From assembly GCF_002078875.1 (NCBI RefSeq), contig NC_034411.1:49225620-49289619 (forward strand): 64,000 nucleotides of DNA, written 5' to 3'. The position numbers and the translations under genes are program-made. Below are positions 1 through 12,785 of the stretch, piece after piece. Positions within the stretch are counted from its first letter, which is position 1, and every line of letters starts with the position of its first letter. The stretch is from Numida meleagris (taxonomy: Eukaryota; Chordata; Aves; Galliformes; Numididae). The notes below the pieces were generated by a model. The model was not told the origin of the DNA, ran no database searches, and saw nothing but the letters and a program-made list of their open reading frames with translations.

Positions 1-1956
1 TTTGCAGGAGTAGCAGTCTTAAAAGAACGAATGACTAAAATGTATTACATATATATTTTTTAAAAAGATCTTTTTTAGATTTCTAATGAAGTGTCTCAAC
101 TTAAAAATTAGTCTGCTATTTTCTATGTCTCTTCTTCTGTAGTCTTGAATCATTTGTTACCATTCAATTAATGCTGTTTGCAATTGCAGAAGATCGACTC
201 AGAGTTTACATCCTTTTGTTCAGTCCCGTGGCATTTTTATTTTTTCTGAGTTCCTGTGTTTTAGATTTATGAAAAGGATGATGTGAGAAGTGGGAGTGCA
301 ATCTGAGTGTTGAGCCATTCCGTATTTCTTCTATTTAATATCTGGTCTCAGCATGTGAAAACTCTGAAGCCAAATTATTCCATCTGTGGTATTGGCAGTT
401 ATACAGAATGGTGTCCTTTTTCCTGAGGTGGATTATGAGGCTGTGAAAGGCAGCTTTGAGGAGTGCAGCAACACCAGGTGGAAACAGTTTGGCTTAATTA
501 AGGGCTTCTGAACTGGAGATTGGGAACCCTAATGCACGTTCCTTGCCTGTGTAGCACTTTGCTCAGATCTAGCCTGGCATATGAAGAGGTAGCTGAAAGA
601 TAAGAGGGAAGCCTTTTCCCTGGCACATTGTGTGTTGATTTGGAATTTCAGTGCAGCAGGCCAATTGCTAATAAAAATAAATAAATAGCTCTGCCCATTC
701 AGAATATTTTTAATGGCTTTTTGGAAGATACTCATCAAGAGCATGTCATCTTTCTGATCCCAGTTTGGTGCTTCAAGTGTTTGAATGTTGCGTTACATTG
801 GAAGATGGGGTGCATCTACGGTTCCTTCACTTAATTAACAAGTTCTCAATGCCAGTATTTTGGGAATACAGCAGAGTAATAGGAAAATGATATATAATTA
901 AGGTTTGCTTTTCCACCAGAGGAACTTTAAACTTGCACTAGAGGAGCAGAGGTTTAAGATGTGTCTAATTAGTTGAAACAGCTTCTGTTGGAAGGGAATA
1001 TGATAACCGGAAAACTTGTTAATTAAACAAATAAAGGGTAAAGAAGTGTGTATGGAGGGAGTTTTTGTTCTGTTTTAAATGATCACAGCACAACTTAACC
1101 TTTTAGATGTATGTTTTTATTTATAAAATATCTTTCGTTGTTACATGACAAGCCTATAGACATTCTGGAGGTGATTAGAATTTATCAAATGTGGAAACTC
1201 AAGGAGAGGTTTTTCTCATAATGACAAATTTTGGGAAAAAAGCTTCAAATATATAGTGTGGAGTCCTGAAGTATTGCGGATTTGTTTCCTCTGTTAAGAA
1301 TGAGCCCTGCCTAGTAACTGAGGCTCCAAAGCTCTAGTTTTAATCCCAGTTTCACTGTATTTCCACATGGGATTTATGTAGCTACATTCTACTTTCTGTC
1401 TTGAATAGTTCATTTTTTTTCTGTAGCTGTACTGCTTATGATCATGAGATAAGCACATCAGCAGAGAAGCAATACCAAAGCTGAAATGTAGGCAGGATTC
1501 TTGTATATATCAGAGCAATTGTGCCAGACATCTTGAAGAATGAAAAATATCTTTCCATTAGCTAAATTCGTGTTATCCTGAAGCTTTCCTCCATTCTAGA
1601 AGGAACATTAGAAATGTATTTTTACAAGGTTATAGGACTGTCTGTTAAGGCTTGCTTCTTCCTCATACTTAATGCAGGGTAAGAGTACAATAAATAGTCT
1701 TAGGTTATGGCCTGTTTTTTCTCACAGTAGTGTTTTGATTTATTAAAGTTAATAGTCTTAAAAAGGAGCAATGCTACACAGAAGCGTAGAAGTATTTCTC
1801 AAATGCCTGTATGCACAAATTCAAAATGAGAAAGGAAGAACAATGTTCTGTGCAAAAAAAAAAAAAAAAAAAAAGCTGACCTGTTACTGATGATACTCTT
1901 TCTTTCTTCTGCTTTCTCCTCTGCTACCATCCTTCATCCGATATGTGACTGTCCAG
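1..1956 (+). other. AKAP12 upstream intron (partial), no gene seen
   Basis: This AT-rich stretch lies upstream of the first recognisable AKAP12 exon and is most likely the 3' part of an intron. The N-terminal exon expected to carry the myristoylated MGAGSS-type start lies outside the window. An A-run occurs at about 1854-1874. The pyrimidine-rich stretch at about 1898-1950 is the splice acceptor tract for the exon at 1957. No other coding or RNA gene is visible. Confidence 0.6.
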
Positions 1957-2143
1957 GCCTTAGATGCAAGTTCACCTGTACCTGATACTAATGAAGACAA
2001 CTTGGAGCTTGAAGTCCCACCACAGGAGCCTCAACAGCCAGGAGCTGTTATTGCACCTCAGGAGCTGACTGGGCAGCAGCCGGAGGTGACTGCACCACTC
2101 CAGGAGCCCCCTGAACAGCATGCGGAGGCCCTCCTAACAAATG
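1957..2143 (+). CDS. AKAP12: AKAP12 coding exon used by the long (alpha-type) isoform
   Basis: This 187-base exon encodes about 62 residues that are rich in Pro, Glu and Gln (starting ALDASSPVPD, ending EALLTN) and hold no known domain. It is bounded by a pyrimidine tract plus CAG ending at 1956 and by a GTAAGTA donor at 2144. It begins in phase 0 and ends one base into a codon. That base joins TT at 14276 to give Val, so the frame runs directly into the large AKAP12 exon. The apparent GTG start at 1945 is upstream of the acceptor and is not a real start. The exon is assigned by splice phase, position and low-complexity acidic character, because the AKAP12 N-terminal region is poorly conserved. 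The exon with the true start methionine is off the left edge. Confidence 0.75.
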
Positions 2144-5029
2144 GTAAGTAAATATCTGTGTTCAGTGGACTAATCTTAGAGGCTGGATGCGAAGCAGAGT
2201 AAGAAGTTGAAATGAGGCTCAATTGGCTGTATCATAGTGAATATGTAGTTGCTCAGGTGGTCTCTTGATGATTCAAATGCTTCTAGGGTGCTATTTTATT
2301 GGGATGCATTTTCTTTATATTAGAGTTCAGATACTATATGAGTTAGGGCTGAGGCTGTGTAACACAATGCCATCCTTTCCACCTTTGGGGTGCTTACTTT
2401 CCCATAGTGCCAGCCTGAAGTGCCTCTACTTGCTTGCTATCAACGTTTTGAGCATTTACCCAAAGAATGGCTCAATTTCCACTTCCTGTGTTAGGGTATG
2501 AAACCCTGTGAACAGCTGTGTAGTCCTATCTCTTCTTTCACAGGGTTTTTTAAAATTATATTTTATTAACATCATTAATGAATGAATATAATAACAGACT
2601 GGTTGAGGTGGGAAGGATCTCAGGAGGCCCTCTGCTCCAAGCTTTGCTCAAGCAGGGCTGCCGGGAGCGGGCTGCCCAGAACCATGTCCAGGTGGCTTTT
2701 GAAAAACTATTTTGAACTTGCAAGAAGGGACAAGCAGCTGATCCATTGGCTCTGTCTTGATTAAAGCTCTTTCGTACTGATTTTAATCAGATTTGCATTT
2801 TGACCCCCAAATCTTTCTTACTGGGGGACGCCCTGTGTGTTCCGTCCTGGGAATATCTCCTGCCCTGCCACCGTGCTGCTTGTTCTTCTGTTCCTGCCCT
2901 TGCCAGACTTTTATTCCTGCTCCTTCCAGAACTGGGAGGCATCATCTGCCAGGACCCAGCTGTGGGCTGACCTTCTCGGCAAGGTAGTGGGAGGGAGGGG
3001 GGGGCTTTGGTCAGAGCAGACAGTGAATGCTTTGGAATGAGGGAGCAGGGGAGGGATGGGGGGGAAAGGGAGGAGGGACATTTTTCATTGTCAGCCTCTG
3101 GAGCAGCTTGTGGCAATTTGCTGCCCTTTGTATGTTCTGGGTTTTGAATTCTAGTAAAGGCAGTTTTTTGCTACATCTTCAGATTAATTGCCGTTGCTGA
3201 TATCTCAATAGAAAACTTTCCATATTTTGTTTTATATCGAGCTTTTGCACCTGATTCTTTATCCTTTCGGTAGAGGCTTTGGGCACTGTAAAACTGGGAT
3301 GCAGTGTATTTTGTCCTTCACTCATGTTAAACACTTCCCTTTTAAAATTTTACTCTGAAGTGGATAGGGATGAAAGAAGATACTCAGAGTCATGAAGGAG
3401 GAGAAATTACCCAATAATTTGAAGTAGTGTCAGTAGATTTCATGTTATTCAACTTCTGGATCAAGTAGTAGAATTATTCTGGATCAAGTAATAGAAAAGA
3501 CCTTAAAAAGGGCATGAATTTCAGGTTAATTGTCAAAGTAATTTTTACTGATTGATGATGGGTTGTAGCTTTAGTTGTACAGAAATTGTGTTCCTAGGAT
3601 GTATAATGAAGAAGAGGTGAGATGCAGGTGATTATAGGTGATGAAAGGATGATTCTTTATGGACACAGCATTAGGAATGTGTGCTTGAGTAGATTGCCCC
3701 GAAAGGATTTCCTCTCTTTAATACCACCACTCATGTTGTTGCATGATGATTGCTGAGTGGAATCACACCTAGGTGGTAGCAAGATTTATGTGCAAAGAAA
3801 AACAATTCCATGGGTTTACTCTCAAAGTTTAAACTTTACTAAAAAAAAAAAAAAAAAAAGCCCTTATGGAAGCGATGCAGCATATATTTTCTGCTGTAAG
3901 TAGCTGGTGACGACAGCATCCATACAGAGAAAAACTGTTAAAGCGCTGACAAAGCTGGTTCTTCAAATGAATAGTTTGTTCAGATACCCATCGCTCTTTG
4001 TATCCACCCTCTGGTCCCTGCGGTGTCTGGTCCACATGTCCTTAAGCAGATGAATAAAGGTGGGGGAGAGGTGTATCTTTTACATGCTCCATTCAGAGAA
4101 ATCTCTGTCTCCGGAGAGATAAATCACGTTTCTTTGTTTCACCTTGTTTGCGAACTCTTTAAAATCAGAAATAAAGCATTGTGGCAACCATAATTGCTTA
4201 TGGTGAAGGAATTGAGAATTTTTTTTGTTTGTGGGCCTGCTTCCCATTTCACTTGGGTCATTATCTGAGTCTCATATTTGGAAGGTTGTTGGAGAGAGGC
4301 AAAACTCATCACGGTTGTTGCTGTCACGTGAAGCTAGCTGGGAAGTGCTGGTGGACACAGGCACAGACACAGGCTGTGCATGGCTGGCCCAACATCTGGG
4401 TATCAGCTGAGCTTTGGAGATACCCAGTGTAATCTGTAGGATTATTGTCACTGTAACAGGAGGTAACCTGTATCAGAGGCTGATCTTTTACTTTTTTTTT
4501 TAAACCTCTTTTACTAGCATTAACTGTTGCTGGAACATTATGTGGCTACAATACAAGTATCCAGAGGAATAGCAGAATTTGAGATGACTTACATGTGTCC
4601 TTAGGTTGTAGAAATCTCCAGTTTAAAAACAAAAACAAACAAAAAAACTAAGTGACTGTTACTAGGTAAAGGAGCGGATGATCCACTATGGAGTAACGGG
4701 AGAGTCTGATAAGCTTTTTGGTTCGAGGAGTAAACTGCCTAGGACCCTTAGCTAGCATCTTTTGAGGGATCAGTTTGGCCTGGATGCCGTGTGGCTGCTT
4801 CAGAAAGGTGGTTTAGAAGTTGGAACCCAAGCAGTCTGTTGTTCAAAAACTGGTTATTACTTAGTGTAAAGCTTATACTTCCTCTCAAGGAGGAGAGAAG
4901 AGTGTTTGGAGTGAGAAGTATCAAGACGAACACTTCTGAGCATAATTACTTTAATTGTCAGCAGTGAAGCGATGGAAAGAGAATAGTTAAACTGCACTTC
5001 TGCAGCCTCCAAACACTTCCAGAGCCTCG
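2144..5029 (+). other. AKAP12 intron, first segment
   Basis: This is intron between the alpha-type exon and the beta-type promoter region. It contains an antisense CR1 fragment (about 2590-2715), a G-rich patch near 2990-3075 and an A-run at about 3841-3859. No coding exon was recognised, and the short open frames here have no recognisable family signature. Confidence 0.6.
2590..2715 (-). mobile_element. CR1 LINE 3'-end fragment, antisense
   Basis: The stretch reads as the reverse complement of a chicken-type CR1 3' region: a GGTTGAGGTGGGAAGGATCT-like start, then CTCTGCTCCAAG, CTCAAGCAGGG, GGGCTGCCCAGA and a GTCCAGGTGGCTTTTGAA-like segment in the order expected for antisense CR1. It is a short, diverged, 5'-truncated copy inside an AKAP12 intron. 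Family assignment rests on remembered repeat structure, not on a database search. Confidence 0.7.
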
Positions 5030-5337
5030 CATGAGGTCTGGTAGCTGGCAATTGGTGCTGGCGCAGGCGAGGGGAGGGATCCCGCTCCTTGTTGGCGCAT
5101 CATGTGCGCCCAGCCCACCCCCGAGTCGCTTTTTGCTCCCTCGGTTGTGCAGTGAACAGCTGAGGAGGGAATGGTCCACCGCCACGAGCAGCTGCCCAGG
5201 GAGAGAGGCTGTGGGAGCACGGCTTCGGTCCGCCCCGCTCATCGCGTCTGGTGAGGCAGGAGGCTGCTCCAGACGAGCAAATATCGGGAACCACACACTG
5301 TGAGAAGGAAGTTTCTTATTATTAGTGTAATTTAAAA
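5030..5337 (+). promoter_or_regulatory. AKAP12: Probable AKAP12 beta-type alternative promoter and 5' UTR
   Basis: A locally GC- and CpG-rich stretch (about 5030-5260) sits in an otherwise AT-rich intron. It lies immediately upstream of an ATG whose short reading frame matches the mammalian beta-type first exon. AKAP12 is known in mammals to be transcribed from alternative promoters with different first exons. No clear TATA box was identified, and the exact transcription start cannot be read from the sequence. Confidence 0.6.
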
Positions 5338-5362
5338 ATGCTGGGGACCATAACGATCACGG
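5338..5362 (+). CDS. AKAP12: AKAP12 alternative first coding exon (beta type, MLGTITIT)
   Basis: ATG at 5338 opens a frame for MLGTITIT plus one base, followed by a GTAAGG donor at 5363. As I recall it, the mammalian AKAP12 beta isoform begins with the same eight residues followed by Val. Here the leftover G joins TT at 14276 to give Val, followed by EQTESSS, so both sequence and splice phase agree. With the downstream exons (3,797, 1,929 and 9 bases) this gives 5,760 bases, an exact 1,920 codons including stop. The resulting protein would lack the myristoylated N terminus of the alpha form. The exon is far too short for ordinary ORF detection. The main risk is coincidence, which is low given the full octamer and phase match. 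Confidence 0.88.
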
Positions 5363-8300
5363 GTAAGGCAGTGTGGCGTTGCTAAAACGTAAGCACCTCT
5401 TTTATTTTTTTATTTTTTCTGCTTTTTTCTCTCTCTGCTGGATAGTGCCTGGCTTTACTGTGTGACTTTGTGCTGCAGCGGGTTTCTGGCTTGCTGGGGT
5501 GGGGCACGCTGTGTGGTGCATGCTGGAGCGCTCCTCGGGCTCTCACAACTACTGTGTGAACCGTGATAGGTTTCCCGGCAGCGGGGCAGGAGGTGACAAC
5601 TCTGCCGTAAGTATTTAGTCCAAGTGAGAAGCATTTCACAGCGAAAGCTGCTGAACTTTTACAACTTTGTGTTACTTCAGTTGCGCGTTTGAAGTGGCAC
5701 CTATAATGCAAGGTAAAGGTGCTTGCAACTCTTTTCTGAGGTATCAGAATATGATGTGGGGTCTGAAATTGAGCAGTAACGAAAAAGACAGGGACAGTTC
5801 TATCTTAATCTCTTGATTAAGGTGAAATTTTGCTGCGTTGGGCTATATCTCACAAGCTAAACCCAGTGCAATATAAGGATACGTTAGAAGTGGGCATCTT
5901 TTATCCGTTGTCAAATCATTTGCATTAGAGAAATGGAGCTTTACTCTAATTTATAATACTTATAATGAAGCAAAATCCAGAAGAGTAACGCTGTGGCATA
6001 GAGGTGAGTGGGTGTGTGTCTCAGTGATCTCAGCCTGGGATATCAGAGCTTGATGCTATATGCATAGGGCTCTGTACAGCTTAAGAAGGTACGGCGTGAG
6101 CCACTGAAGTGTGAGAGCTCACACCACAGACCAGCTGGGCTTCCTGAAAAGATTGCGCTGTTTGGAGGAGAGATACGTTAAAGGGGGGAGAAAGAATCTT
6201 ACGCTGCTGCTTTTGCACAAACTTTTGTCTTTATCTGGAAGCAATGCAGCGCTACAACATTTAATTAAAAAAAAGCTTAGTTGCCTCAAAGGTAATCAAT
6301 TTGCATCAGAACTTCCCTCGTAGTGATATCTTTAGGAATCTGCTCGGTCTTTTCTGCGCTGCGTGAATATTCGTTTGTTTGCTTTTATTCCGTTTGCTGG
6401 CACTGGCGAACTGCTTCAACAAATGGTGGGGGCTGTTCGTGCAGAGCGCTCTGCTGTTACAATACCCTCCTGACAACAAAGCCTGCAGAAGTCCAGCGCC
6501 GTTTGGAGCTGACCCTGGGGAGGACTGTACGTGATTTGAATCAGTTAGTAGGGGAGGAGGTATCCCACTGCTGTTTACAATGAGGTTTTCATTAAACTCG
6601 ATGTTTAATGAGCTTATCACATGCTGAGTCTTTTTCCTCAAGGGTTCTCTATTTTTTATTTCCCTTTATTGTTAGTATTTAAAGGTTAAACTGTTCTTCT
6701 AAAGCAATGTCTTTGTAGGGTGGCACACTTTAATCATCTGAGGTTTTCCTTATTTAATAATTCTTGTAGAAACTTGAATTTTCACTGCATCACCACTGCT
6801 TCTGTTGTGTATTTTGCAAAATCTGCATCCAGCTCATTGTACGTGTTATTGTTCTTCGAAGGGACAAAGTGCATTTCCTTCTTGGTATGCGGGAGTGTAT
6901 TAAGCTATCATTTGTCTCATTAGTGTAGCTACAACAGTATCTCCTTTGTTTGTGTGTGATGGTAATTATCCTTTATGCAGACGCTTTGAACAGCAACAAT
7001 AACAACTTTTAAAAAATCCACCTTCCGATTTGTTTCCCATTGTGCATTTTCATTAGGAGCTCTCAAAGATGTCGCAGCGACCACTAAGCCGTGTTGCTTA
7101 TCCCTTCCTTGCTCCTAGCAGAGCAGATACTTTTCTCAAATCCCCAACTGCTAGTGGTGCATCTGTCTTGGGTTTAGTGAATACATTCTATTTTAAAAAG
7201 CAAAACAAAGTCACAGAACATGAGATGTGGACGGCATGGACAACCATGAAATCTCATAAATATTTGCAGCATGCCGGTTTGGTTCACAGGCAGAACAGCT
7301 GGACTGGTTGGAGAGTAGTTTATTGTTGTGAGTGCATTTAATGAAAAAGCTTTAAATACAGTAACTGTATATCCAAGCCACAGTTAATGACCTTCCTGTT
7401 GAAAAAGAAAACAATTTCAGAAGATCTACACTGCTGTCTTCTTGAGCTTTTGTGCTGCTTTTTTTTTCTTTTGAAACACTGAAATGAAAGAAGAAATATC
7501 TTAAAATCTCGAATGAATGAAACATACAATGTCCCATGCTGGAATGTGAGAAGCTGTGCTCTGGGTTGGAGCAGACAAGTACAGCTAAAGCATAAACTTC
7601 TGAAAATAAACGGGTTGCAAGAAAAGTTATGTAGCATCACAGCGGAAATGCTTTCTTTTAAGTTTATTTCATATGAGATTATGGGGATGCTGGTTTTGCT
7701 TTCTTAAGGAGCCCTTAGCCATGAAAAATTGCAACTATTTTTCAACTTTTTCCTTTTTTTTTTTTTAAAGTACGTGAGGTCTTAAGACTTAACTATTCAG
7801 TTGCCTCTCAAGTACCACCGAACTGAAGGCCAAACTTAATGAGGCTCCCTGTTGTTAATGCTTTGGCAGAAGAACATGATTAGAAAGTGCATGTACGCAC
7901 TCTGAAGTTTGTTATGCAAAAATCTTAACGTCCTCTCGTAGTATTTAATTATTCTAAAGGAAACCTTTCCCCACAGTTAACACTATGAGTCAGTCCATAG
8001 AAATAATGGTGGGAATAGGACAGGGAGGGAAGAAGCCTGCGCTTTCCATGAAATAAAAATTTTATGTTTCTACTTCAACATATAATATTGTGAATAGTAA
8101 GGAAAGGAAGCAAGAATTCGAAATAAATTGTGAAGAAGCAGCACCACTACAGATGAACCATGACAGTGAAGCCCCCAGGTTTGTTAGAAAGGCAGCACCT
8201 GGACGTATTTCTGCTTCGTGCTGTTATTGCAGAGTGGGTGGGGGGTTTGTTTCATTTACTGAACGCGACCTCCTGCAACGTGAGGTCAGAGGAATCAAGA

Positions 8301-11144
8301 GTTGAGGAATAGTGTCCAATTCCTGCACTCTGCAATGAAAGCCCAAAAGCACAGCTTATTTATTTTCATTGCTTAAGTATTCAGTTTCGCTAATAATTCC
8401 CAATAGGTTCTTTGTTCTAAATGAATCTATTTAGGTCAGGTTTTCTGCAGATGTCATTTCAAACTGCATTTTGTTGGGTTTGCTTTATTTTAAACTGCTT
8501 ACTCTCTGTTTGGATCAGTTGTTGGCCTTGCTTGACTTGGTCTTCAACTGTTTCTGCTAATAATTGCATCATTAAGGAAAAATGCATTTAATGAAGGAAA
8601 GCTTGGTATTAAGCTCAGTTCAAATTCTTCTTTAGACTGTGTTCTCCTGCATCCCCATCATGTGAGTTCTAGAGCACTAGGTGTTCTGCATGTGTCGTGT
8701 TTGTGGCAAATCTCAATACAGCACTGGAAAGTGATTCTGAAATCATCCTTCAGTTTTCATTCAAGTTTGATCAAGCCCACCAAGAGTGTGTGTGTGACTA
8801 CGAGAAGGATCTGGCCTGAATACTTAGACACTGCATAAATGAAAACAAAACAGCAACAACAGAAGTCCTCTGGAGTCTTTCAGTGGTCAGTTGGGTTGGA
8901 AACACAGGGCCCAGGGTGTGTGTGACATCCATCTGATAGACTTAGAATGCAGGGAATTTATGGAAAAAGTCCAGCACAGTGCTTCAAATCCTTAGGGGGA
9001 AAAGTCAACCAGCTCCAGATGTTGACATGGTTGACTGTGAGCACTCCAAGAGCTGTGAGTTTAACTCTTGCAGTCGATGCTTTTTTTCCTGCTGGCAGCT
9101 GCCAGCAAAAGAGCCTTCTTACCTCTGGAGACAGAGGAGATGGTGGGAGCAGCTAAATCCAACTGTCGTGGTGGCTCTCTTCCTGCTGAAGGAGAAGTGC
9201 TGTTCATTAATTTAATTTTTAATAGAATGAGGTAAGAATTGGTTTGACAAAATTATTTTTCCAGCATCTTATCAATATACTTCTGATAAAATGCAAATAA
9301 ATTCTTACTGTGGACTAAGCTATCTAAAGAAGCTTTTTTTAAAAAAAAAATAATAATCAAGCTCCTCTCATTAGCCAAGAAATATCCTGTTTCTTTCAGG
9401 AAGAAGGAGACCACCTGCAGTGGTTAAAACACAAACAGCACCCTGATTGCATCTTAAAATGTTTGAGAGTTTCACTGGTACGTAAGCAGTTAAAATGGAA
9501 TTTCAGCTTTAGTCCTTAGCCAGGGTGGGTTTAAACAGTGAAGTGGATCAATGTTGCGCTACGACCTATGACTTTTATCACTGCCTCTGGCTGTAGCTCT
9601 GTTTCCCCCCTGGTTCAGTCCGTAGCTGGTGGAGTGCAGCCTTACCCCAGGGCAGACCAACAGAAACTGTTCAGAAGTGTTTCATGTTTTGATGAGGATC
9701 TCTTGTGTTCACAAAGGATGCTTTCAAATCCTCTGAGTTCATTCACAAAGCGCTGGCTGCCTCGCCAAAGAACCTGTGGCGGTGACTGCTGCAGTGCTCC
9801 AAACAGTACCTTGTTGCAGATAGCCTGCAAAGCCATTGCAGTGTGGTTGCTTGTTGCTTGCTTTGCATTCAGAAGTGCACTAACAATATTTGAGCACCAA
9901 GAATGTCATTAATAAAAAATGTCAGTAAAGAATCCGGCTGCTGAACAGCAAGATCAGCGTGCATGGTTGGCTTCTCAGCTCTTCAGTTTAACATGTGCCC
10001 ATTGGGTAGAAAAACACTGTTTGGGTGTTACCTCAGAGAGGTGTGGCATGGTTGTGAGTCAGCTGGTGGCACTGGGTGGTTGTCCTGCCGCATCGCCCTG
10101 ACCAGCGCTGGGGATGGGCACCTAGAGCAGCTTGGTGTGGTGGTTTACATGGGAAGGAGCAGAGGAAAGCAGGAAAACAGGACTGAGAACAAGGGCAGAG
10201 GGTCACCCTGCGGCTGGCAGCTGAGCTCTGCAGTGCTGAGGGGAAAAATGCCTACCACGTGTGCAGTGAGGGAGTGATGCTTGAGTGATGTGTGGAGCAG
10301 AGCTGCAGCTAGTCTGACTGGCGTTAAAAATGTGTTGTGTCACTCTTGTAAAGTTGTCTTTATCTTTTGTAGTTTCCTTAATGAAATACTGCAAGGCAGC
10401 GTGTTTTCTGGCCTTGTGAGGGTGGTCTCGATGCTGTTAACATGCTTTAACAACTCCTAAAAGCTTATCCCCATGCCTCTGAACTTGTGTTACCTTTATT
10501 TTCTGATTCCATTTGCTGTCTTACTATATATTCATTGGACCTACTGGTTTTGTAACAGTTCTCCAGCTCTTTTCACCTGCAATGCATTTTCACAGTTACC
10601 AAGTCTTTGTATTAGTGTTATGAACGCATCGTTTTACAAATAGAATGAGCAAAAATCCCATGAATGCTTTTTGTGAGTACGGAGAGATGCCTTTATCAAC
10701 TACACTTATGCCTTATCTCTCACTTCAGAAATAAATACCTCATTCATTTGTTTTCTATATCATTCTTCTATTATATAAATCCTGTTTACCCAAAACTATT
10801 CTTAACTCCTAAAAACAAGTTTAAGAAAAGAAGGGTGGAAAAAGAAATGTCAACTCTACTGCAACTACAAACTTAATCTTTTTTTAAACCCCTTTTCTCT
10901 TTTCTTTCTCTCCAAAATGGCAAGCATGCCTTCCCAAGGGCTGCACGCAAGAGGAAAGGAGAGCACTCACGAAGATATCTCTACCTGCTCAGCGGTTGCC
11001 CGCAAGGGTCCACAGTGCCTTTTCTCCTCTCTTCTACCCCCACTGCCTTTCTGCTTCTGCTCTTTCCTGCACAGAGCCAGCATCCCCAGCTGGCTCACAG
11101 CACCGTTTTTTGCTCCACCTTTATCTGAGTCATGTCAGATGGAG

Positions 11145-11684
11145 ACAGGGCATCCCCTGGTGAGGCCACACCTCAAGTACTGTGTCCAGTTTTGGGCCCC
11201 TCACTGCAAGAAAGACATGGAGGCTCTGGAGCGTGTTCAGAGGAGGGCGACGAAGCTGTGAGGGGTCTGGAGCACAGGCCTTATGAGGAGCGGCTGAGGG
11301 AGCTGGGATTGTTCAGTCTGGAGAAGAGGAGGCTCAGGGGAGACCTTACCCTTCTCTGTAACTACCTGAAGGGAGGTTGTAGTGAGCTGGGGGTCAGCCT
11401 CTTTTCTCTTGTAACTAGTGACAGGACGAGGGGGAATGGCTTCAAGTTGCACCAGGGGAGATTTAGGCTGGGCATTCAGAAATTCTACTTTTCTGAAAGA
11501 GTGGTCAGGCGCTGGAACGGGCTGCCCAGGGAGGTGGTAGAGTCACCGTCCCTGGAGGTGTTCAAGAAACATTTAGGTATAGTGTTGAGAGACATGGTTT
11601 AGTGGGGTTATTGGTGGTAGGTGGATGGTTGGGCTGGATGATCTTATAGGTCTTTTCCAACCTAGCTAGTTCTATGATTCTATA
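11145..11684 (+). mobile_element. CR1 LINE 3' fragment, sense
   Basis: This is a 5'-truncated CR1 non-LTR retrotransposon. The frame near 11150-11260 carries the C-terminal end of the reverse-transcriptase ORF (for example the YCVQFWAP and ERVQRRATK motifs) and is then broken. The 3' untranslated part follows, with the segments GGTGGTAGAGTCACC and TGGATGATCTTATAGGTC and a terminal TCTATGATTCTAT, the usual short direct repeat at CR1 3' ends. The copy is non-functional. It is the best preserved CR1 in the window and lies in the same orientation as AKAP12. Confidence 0.92.
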
Positions 11685-12679
11685 TTTGAAAGTAAGCAAG
11701 CATGCTGGCAGCAGTGCAGGTCTGAGGATGAACAGGAGGGAGGCTTCGTTGATCTTGTTTACGTGAGAGGGGTTAGGATGCTTGGCTCAGGAGCAAATCT
11801 GTGTTTGACATTAAATGATAGGTGTTTAATTTCATAGCTGGTTTACTCTGGAGGAAAAACAAACAAAAACTTATAGCGTAGACAAAGGGAAGAAATATCA
11901 CCTTCTCCACCTGGGGAAAAAAGGAGAGGAGTTAATACTGCCAAAAATGTTGTTGTATTGAAAACAGCAGTACTTACAAGCTTTGTTGTCATAGATACTG
12001 ATATGTATAAACAAGTACACGGTTATCTCTATAATGTGTATCTATTTATATATGCATATAGAGAGTGTATTAGAGATCTAATCTACACGTTACTAAATAA
12101 TTTAAAATGTGGTATGTACCCTAGTGTTTGAAGAGATACCAATGACTTTGTGAATTCCCACTGAACCATGATAAGTTTCCTGTTCAAGTTATGTCGTTTG
12201 ACGGCAAGGAGAATGCATTTTTTTTTTTTTTCCTGGACCAAAGAATAAATGAACATGGATACAAAAGCAGTTCCTTGGCTTTATCCTTAGGTAGTATCAG
12301 TGTACAACTACGTATGTTTGATTCATAACCTGACTCAGATGTGGATGACTCAATTTGGACATTTCTGTCATTGTTTGAAAAGTTCAGGGATCTAGGCTGT
12401 TATCAAAGGGTCACACTTCTAAGTGAATCAGAATTAACTATTCAAGCAAGTAGCTTTAAACTGTTAGATAAGGAGAAAAGTAAACAGCTTTGCTTGTGTC
12501 ATTTGGGAAGCAACAACCAGTAGGCTACAGATACTGAATGTAAACATAATTTGTCCTCAGCACAGCTGTTAGAAGCCTATAGTCTTTGTTTTTCTTATTT
12601 AGTTGTTTCAGCCCTGCCTAAGGTATGTTGTCCCTGCTCTTATAAAGATGCAGTCCTTTCTAAAGGGGACATATGCAAG

Positions 12680-12785
12680 CAGTGCTGAGGAGGCATTTAG
12701 GCTGGAAGTGACCTCTGGAGCTCAGTGGTCCAGCCCTTGGGCAAAGGAAGGCTCACTGCAGTTGGATCCAACATACAGATGGATA
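12680..12785 (-). mobile_element. Short antisense CR1-like fragment
   Basis: The segment from about 12690 reads GGCTGGAAGTGACCTCTGGA, then a TGGTCCAGCCC-like stretch. This is the order expected for the reverse complement of a CR1 3' end. It is only about 100 bases long and diverged, so the family call is tentative. Confidence 0.5.

Noticed and set aside
1854..1874. A-runs (also near 3841, 56078, 57369 and 63331) as retrocopy tails
   Set aside because: No AATAAA lies at the right distance upstream and no source sequence was recognised; they are treated as homopolymers.
11132..11602. 156-codon plus-strand frame as a host gene
   Set aside because: It is CR1 retrotransposon sequence read mostly out of its own frame.
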